Assembly: GCF_005796205.1 (NCBI RefSeq)
Contig: NZ_VAHN01000009.1
Span: 123,022-187,021, forward strand
Source of the DNA: Pseudarthrobacter sp. NamE2
GTDB taxonomy: Bacteria; Actinomycetota; Actinomycetes; Actinomycetales; Micrococcaceae
Reading direction: 5' to 3'
DNA length: 64,000 bases
Under the pieces are notes generated by a model. The model searched no databases. It saw only the letters and a list, made by a program, of their open reading frames with translations, and was not told the DNA's origin. This document shows, piece by piece, positions 61,606 to 64,000 of this stretch; within the stretch, counting starts at the first letter, position 1, and the number at the start of each line of letters is the position of its first letter. The translations under genes were made by a program, and so were the position numbers.

Positions 61606-62586
61606 ATGGAACAGCGGATTTTAGGCAAGACCGGACGGAACGTATCGGTCGTGGGGCTGGGCACCTGGCAGCTCGGCGCGGACTGGGGCCACGTGGACCC
61701 GGCGCAGGCGCAGGCCATCCTGGCGGCGTCGGCGGAAGCAGGCGTCAACTTTTTCGACACCGCCGATGTGTACGGCGACGGCAAGAGCGAGCAGGCCATC
61801 GGGACGTTCCTCGCGGATAACCCGGGGCTGGACATCACCGTGGCCACCAAGATGGGACGCCGGGTGGACCAGGTCCCGGAAAACTACACACTGGCCAACT
61901 TCCGCCAGTGGGTGGACCGCTCGCGCAGGAACCTGGGAACGGACACCCTGGACCTGGTCCAGCTGCACTGCCCGCCCACCCCGGTGTTCAGCAACAACGA
62001 GGTCTACGACGCCCTGGACACCCTGGTGGCCGAAGGCGCCATCCGGAACTACGGCGTGAGCGTGGAACGGACGGACGAGGCGCTGGAAGCAATCCGGCGC
62101 GGCAACACCGCCTCCGTCCAGATCATCCTCAATGCCTTCCGGCTCAAGCCCCTGGACGAGGTGCTGCCCGCGGCCAAGGCGGCCAACGTGGGCATCATCG
62201 CCCGGGTCCCGCTCGCTTCCGGCCTGCTGTCCGGGAAGTACTCCAGGGACACCACCTTTGCGGAGAACGACCACCGGAACTACAACCGCAACGGCGAGTC
62301 CTTCGACGTCGGCGAAACGTTCTCCGGCGTCGACTACGAACTGGGCCTGAAGGCTGTGGCGGAGTTTGAACAGCTGGTGCCGTCCGGTGCCACAACCGCC
62401 CAGGCTGCCATCGCCTGGATCGCCGCACAGGACGGCGTCACCTCCGTCATTCCCGGAGCCCGTACCGTGGAACAGGCTGCGGCCAACGCGGCCGCCGCTT
62501 CCGTGGCGGTGACCCAGGAGTTCGACGGCGGGGTCCGCTGGATCTACGACCACTACTTCCGGGATTCAATCCACCCGCGCTGGTAG
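61606..62586 (+). CDS. Aldo/keto reductase
   Basis: 326 residues. The AKR barrel shows LGKTGRNVSVVGLGTWQLG, the tetrad Asp/Tyr in NFFDTADVYGDGKSEQ, Lys in TKMGRR and His in VQLHCPP, and the NADPH site in IPGARTVEQAAAN. It reduces aldehydes or ketones; it resembles YajO/YccK-type enzymes without a known substrate. Own promoter, independent of the xanthine dehydrogenase operon. Confidence 0.9.
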   Translation: MEQRILGKTGRNVSVVGLGTWQLGADWGHVDPAQAQAILAASAEAGVNFFDTADVYGDGKSEQAIGTFLADNPGLDITVATKMGRRVDQVPENYTLANFRQWVDRSRRNLGTDTLDLVQLHCPPTPVFSNNEVYDALDTLVAEGAIRNYGVSVERTDEALEAIRRGNTASVQIILNAFRLKPLDEVLPAAKAANVGIIARVPLASGLLSGKYSRDTTFAENDHRNYNRNGESFDVGETFSGVDYELGLKAVAEFEQLVPSGATTAQAAIAWIAAQDGVTSVIPGARTVEQAAANAAAASVAVTQEFDGGVRWIYDHYFRDSIHPRW

Positions 62587-62608
62587 CCGTTCGGCCCAGG
62601 ACAGACCC

Positions 62609-63250
62609 GTGCACCCCGCCTCCGACATCGATGCCTTCATCGAACGGCTGGCGGCGGTAGCGGCCGGGCCTGCCTGGACCAACTTCTTTGACCACAGCGT
62701 GCCGGCCAATGCGTTGCGCCGGGAGAACCTGAGGCTCTACCTGACCCAGATGCTGGAGCGCCGGCCCGGGGTCCTGCTGGTGGGGGAGGCCCCCGGGTTC
62801 CGGGGCATGCGCATCACCGGTGTGCCCTTCACCAACCGAAGCATGTTCGAAGGCCCGGCCAACAGCTTCGGGTTGTTCGGCACCGGTGCGGGCTATGTGC
62901 TGCCGCCCGAGGCTGCGGGAGTGCCGTCCGAACCCACCGCGACAGTGATGTGGCAGGTCCTGGCCGAGCTGGAGTTCCTGCCGCTGTTGTGGAGCGCCTT
63001 CCCGTGGCATCCGCACCGGCCAGGGCAGCCGCTGACCAACCGCACGCCGCGGCCTTTCGAAGCTGCCCTGGGAACGCCCTTCTGGCAGGCGCTTGCGGAA
63101 CTGTCCGAGGTCCGGACAGTGGTGGCAGTGGGCAACGTGGCGCACCGCAGCCTGCTGCGCAGCGGCCTGGACGTGCCCAAGATCCGCCACCCGGCGCATG
63201 GGGGACGGGCAGGCTTTAAGAGCGGGCTGGAGCAACTGCTACTGAAGTAA
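62609..63250 (+). CDS. Uracil-DNA glycosylase family protein
   Basis: 213 residues from GTG 62609. LLVGEAPGFRGMRITGVPFTNRSM matches the GEAPG catalytic loop of the uracil-DNA glycosylase superfamily, and VGNVAHRSL and IRHPAHGGRAGF correspond to the C-terminal His loop (HPxxG). No 4Fe-4S cysteines, unlike families 4 and 5. It may excise damaged bases or be a non-repair paralogue. Its end overlaps the convergent nucleotidyltransferase by 12 bases. Confidence 0.8.
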   Translation: MHPASDIDAFIERLAAVAAGPAWTNFFDHSVPANALRRENLRLYLTQMLERRPGVLLVGEAPGFRGMRITGVPFTNRSMFEGPANSFGLFGTGAGYVLPPEAAGVPSEPTATVMWQVLAELEFLPLLWSAFPWHPHRPGQPLTNRTPRPFEAALGTPFWQALAELSEVRTVVAVGNVAHRSLLRSGLDVPKIRHPAHGGRAGFKSGLEQLLLK

Positions 63251-63856
63251 GCCCAGCTGGTCCGGAGTATCAATGTCCTCGCCCGTGGACTGGTCGCTGC
63301 AGTCCACCTCGTCCACCAGGTCCGGGTGTGCCTGCAGGAACCCGCGCGCGCCGGCGTCGCCCGCCACTGTCTCCCGCACCGCCGGGCGCAGCGAGGCGTC
63401 GATCAGCAGGGGATGGCCGCGGTGCAGACCCTGCGCCAGCCCGCCGTCGGACGCTTCCCGACGGCGGTATGCGGCAGCGGTGATCCGTCCCGGCCGGTGC
63501 GCGGCGAGGAGGCGCGCCACCGTTTCCGGCGTGAGACCTGGCTGGTCCACCAGCGCGACCAGCACGTGGTCTGCCGGATCGGCCGCCTGCTCGCCCAGCA
63601 GGAAGGAACTGCCCATGCCCGTGTGCCAGTCAGGATTGACTACGATCCGGCAGCGGTCCAGCATGGCGCCGGCGGCGACGTCAGCCGCGCCGGCGCCCAA
63701 AACCACCACCACCTCGCGGCAGCCGCCGTGGAGGAGGGTTCCGGCGATGGCTTCCACGAGCGGCCGGCCGCGGTAGGGCAGCAGCGCCTTTGGGCCCAGG
63801 CCCAGCCGGGTCCCGGCTCCCGCGGCCAGCACAATGCCGGTGGCGTGAATTCCCAT
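63239..63856 (-). CDS. MobA-like molybdenum cofactor cytidylyltransferase family protein
   Basis: 205 residues of the MobA-like NTP transferase family: GIVLAAGAGTRLGLGPKALLPYRGRPLVEA is the nucleotide-binding signature, and VALVDQPGLTPETV the metal-binding aspartate region (VDQP). MocA makes molybdopterin cytosine dinucleotide, used by xanthine dehydrogenase-type enzymes, so the gene belongs functionally to the adjacent XDH operon although it runs the opposite way. No Mo-specific residues can be checked here. Confidence 0.85.
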   Translation of the reverse strand: MGIHATGIVLAAGAGTRLGLGPKALLPYRGRPLVEAIAGTLLHGGCREVVVVLGAGAADVAAGAMLDRCRIVVNPDWHTGMGSSFLLGEQAADPADHVLVALVDQPGLTPETVARLLAAHRPGRITAAAYRRREASDGGLAQGLHRGHPLLIDASLRPAVRETVAGDAGARGFLQAHPDLVDEVDCSDQSTGEDIDTPDQLGLLQ

Positions 63857-63882
63857 ACCCGCACCCTAACGTGGAAAGGTCG

Positions 63883-64000
63883 CTAGGCGTCGCCGCCCGC
63901 TCCTCCGGTGGTGCCCGCGTTGACGTCCAGGAGTTTGTAGCGGTCCATGGCGTACGACGGCGCGCCCTCCTCCACCTCGCCCCTCGCCGCGAGCATCTGC
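63883..64000 (-). CDS. C-terminal fragment of an unidentified protein (rest outside window)
   Basis: The last 38 codons, ending in MDRYKLLDVNAGTTGGAGGDA and TAG at 63883, are open to the window edge and show normal third-position GC. The fragment is Gly/Ala-rich at its end and does not identify a family. The short distance (26 bases) to the MobA-like start suggests that it lies upstream of that gene in one transcript. Confidence 0.5.
   Translation of the reverse strand, partial: QMLAARGEVEEGAPSYAMDRYKLLDVNAGTTGGAGGDA

Noticed and set aside
59154..61850. 898-residue minus-strand frame antisense to xanthine dehydrogenase
   Set aside because: It mirrors third-position GC bias of the real gene; composition is His/Arg/Gly-rich and no family is recognisable.

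Overview
This is a GC-rich chromosomal segment of an actinobacterium, most likely Arthrobacter or Pseudarthrobacter (Micrococcaceae). The levan fructotransferase and uricase closely resemble the Arthrobacter proteins as I remember them. Other pointers are DUF222/HNH, DUF2630, SCO4226-type and GAF-ANTAR proteins and a DesA3-like desaturase pair. I see no rRNA, tRNA, insertion sequence, prophage or CRISPR array; the window reads as chromosome with metabolic islands.

Left part (1-24.7 kb): a truncated GH35 galactosidase with a LacI-type operator, a DUF1992 protein, a GNAT acetyltransferase, a DUF222-HNH protein, a class A penicillin-binding protein divergent from a PadR regulator with a 34-nt palindrome between them, and an ammonium transporter whose upstream region has two GlnR-like boxes. 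Next come a nitrilase-family amidase, small membrane proteins, a luciferase-like oxidoreductase and a ferredoxin reductase/fatty acid desaturase operon preceded by an 11-codon upstream ORF. An orphan receiver protein, a GAF-ANTAR regulator, a short adenylate kinase, a subtilase, an AlkC-like repair protein, a PAP2 phosphatase and a small heat-shock cassette (MerR/HspR-like, Hsp20, J-domain) follow.

Middle (24.7-41.5 kb): a carbohydrate island. A GH1 beta-glucosidase lies beside a levan locus: secreted levan fructotransferase on the + strand, and a divergent operon of cytoplasmic GH32 enzyme, lipoprotein binding protein, two ABC permeases and LacI regulator. Four LacI-type operators fill the divergent promoter region. 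The likely scheme is levan to di-fructose dianhydride (DFA IV) outside the cell, ABC import, then GH32 hydrolysis inside; no ATPase gene is present. A GH15 glucoamylase-like enzyme, DUF72, App1, HAD phosphatase, Zn-alcohol dehydrogenase and a beta-lactamase-fold protein that has lost its catalytic residues follow.

Right part (41.5-64 kb): a purine-catabolism island. It encodes ureidoglycine aminohydrolase, a DUF6986 lyase-like protein, malate synthase and malic enzyme (glyoxylate to malate to pyruvate), a divergent IclR regulator, an NCS2 urate/xanthine permease, uricase, an 8-oxoguanine/guanine-type amidohydrolase, a nucleoside (guanine) deaminase, an AzgA-type purine permease, xanthine dehydrogenase (XdhC factor, FAD subunit, fused FeS-Mo subunit) and a MobA-like cytidylyltransferase. 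The uricase leader holds a strong factor-independent terminator and a perfect 16-nt palindrome, and is the best candidate here for an undescribed regulatory RNA or attenuator. Unrelated genes embedded here include a SCO4226-type protein, a LigD polymerase domain, an aldo/keto reductase with a probably leaderless mRNA and a uracil-DNA glycosylase-family protein.
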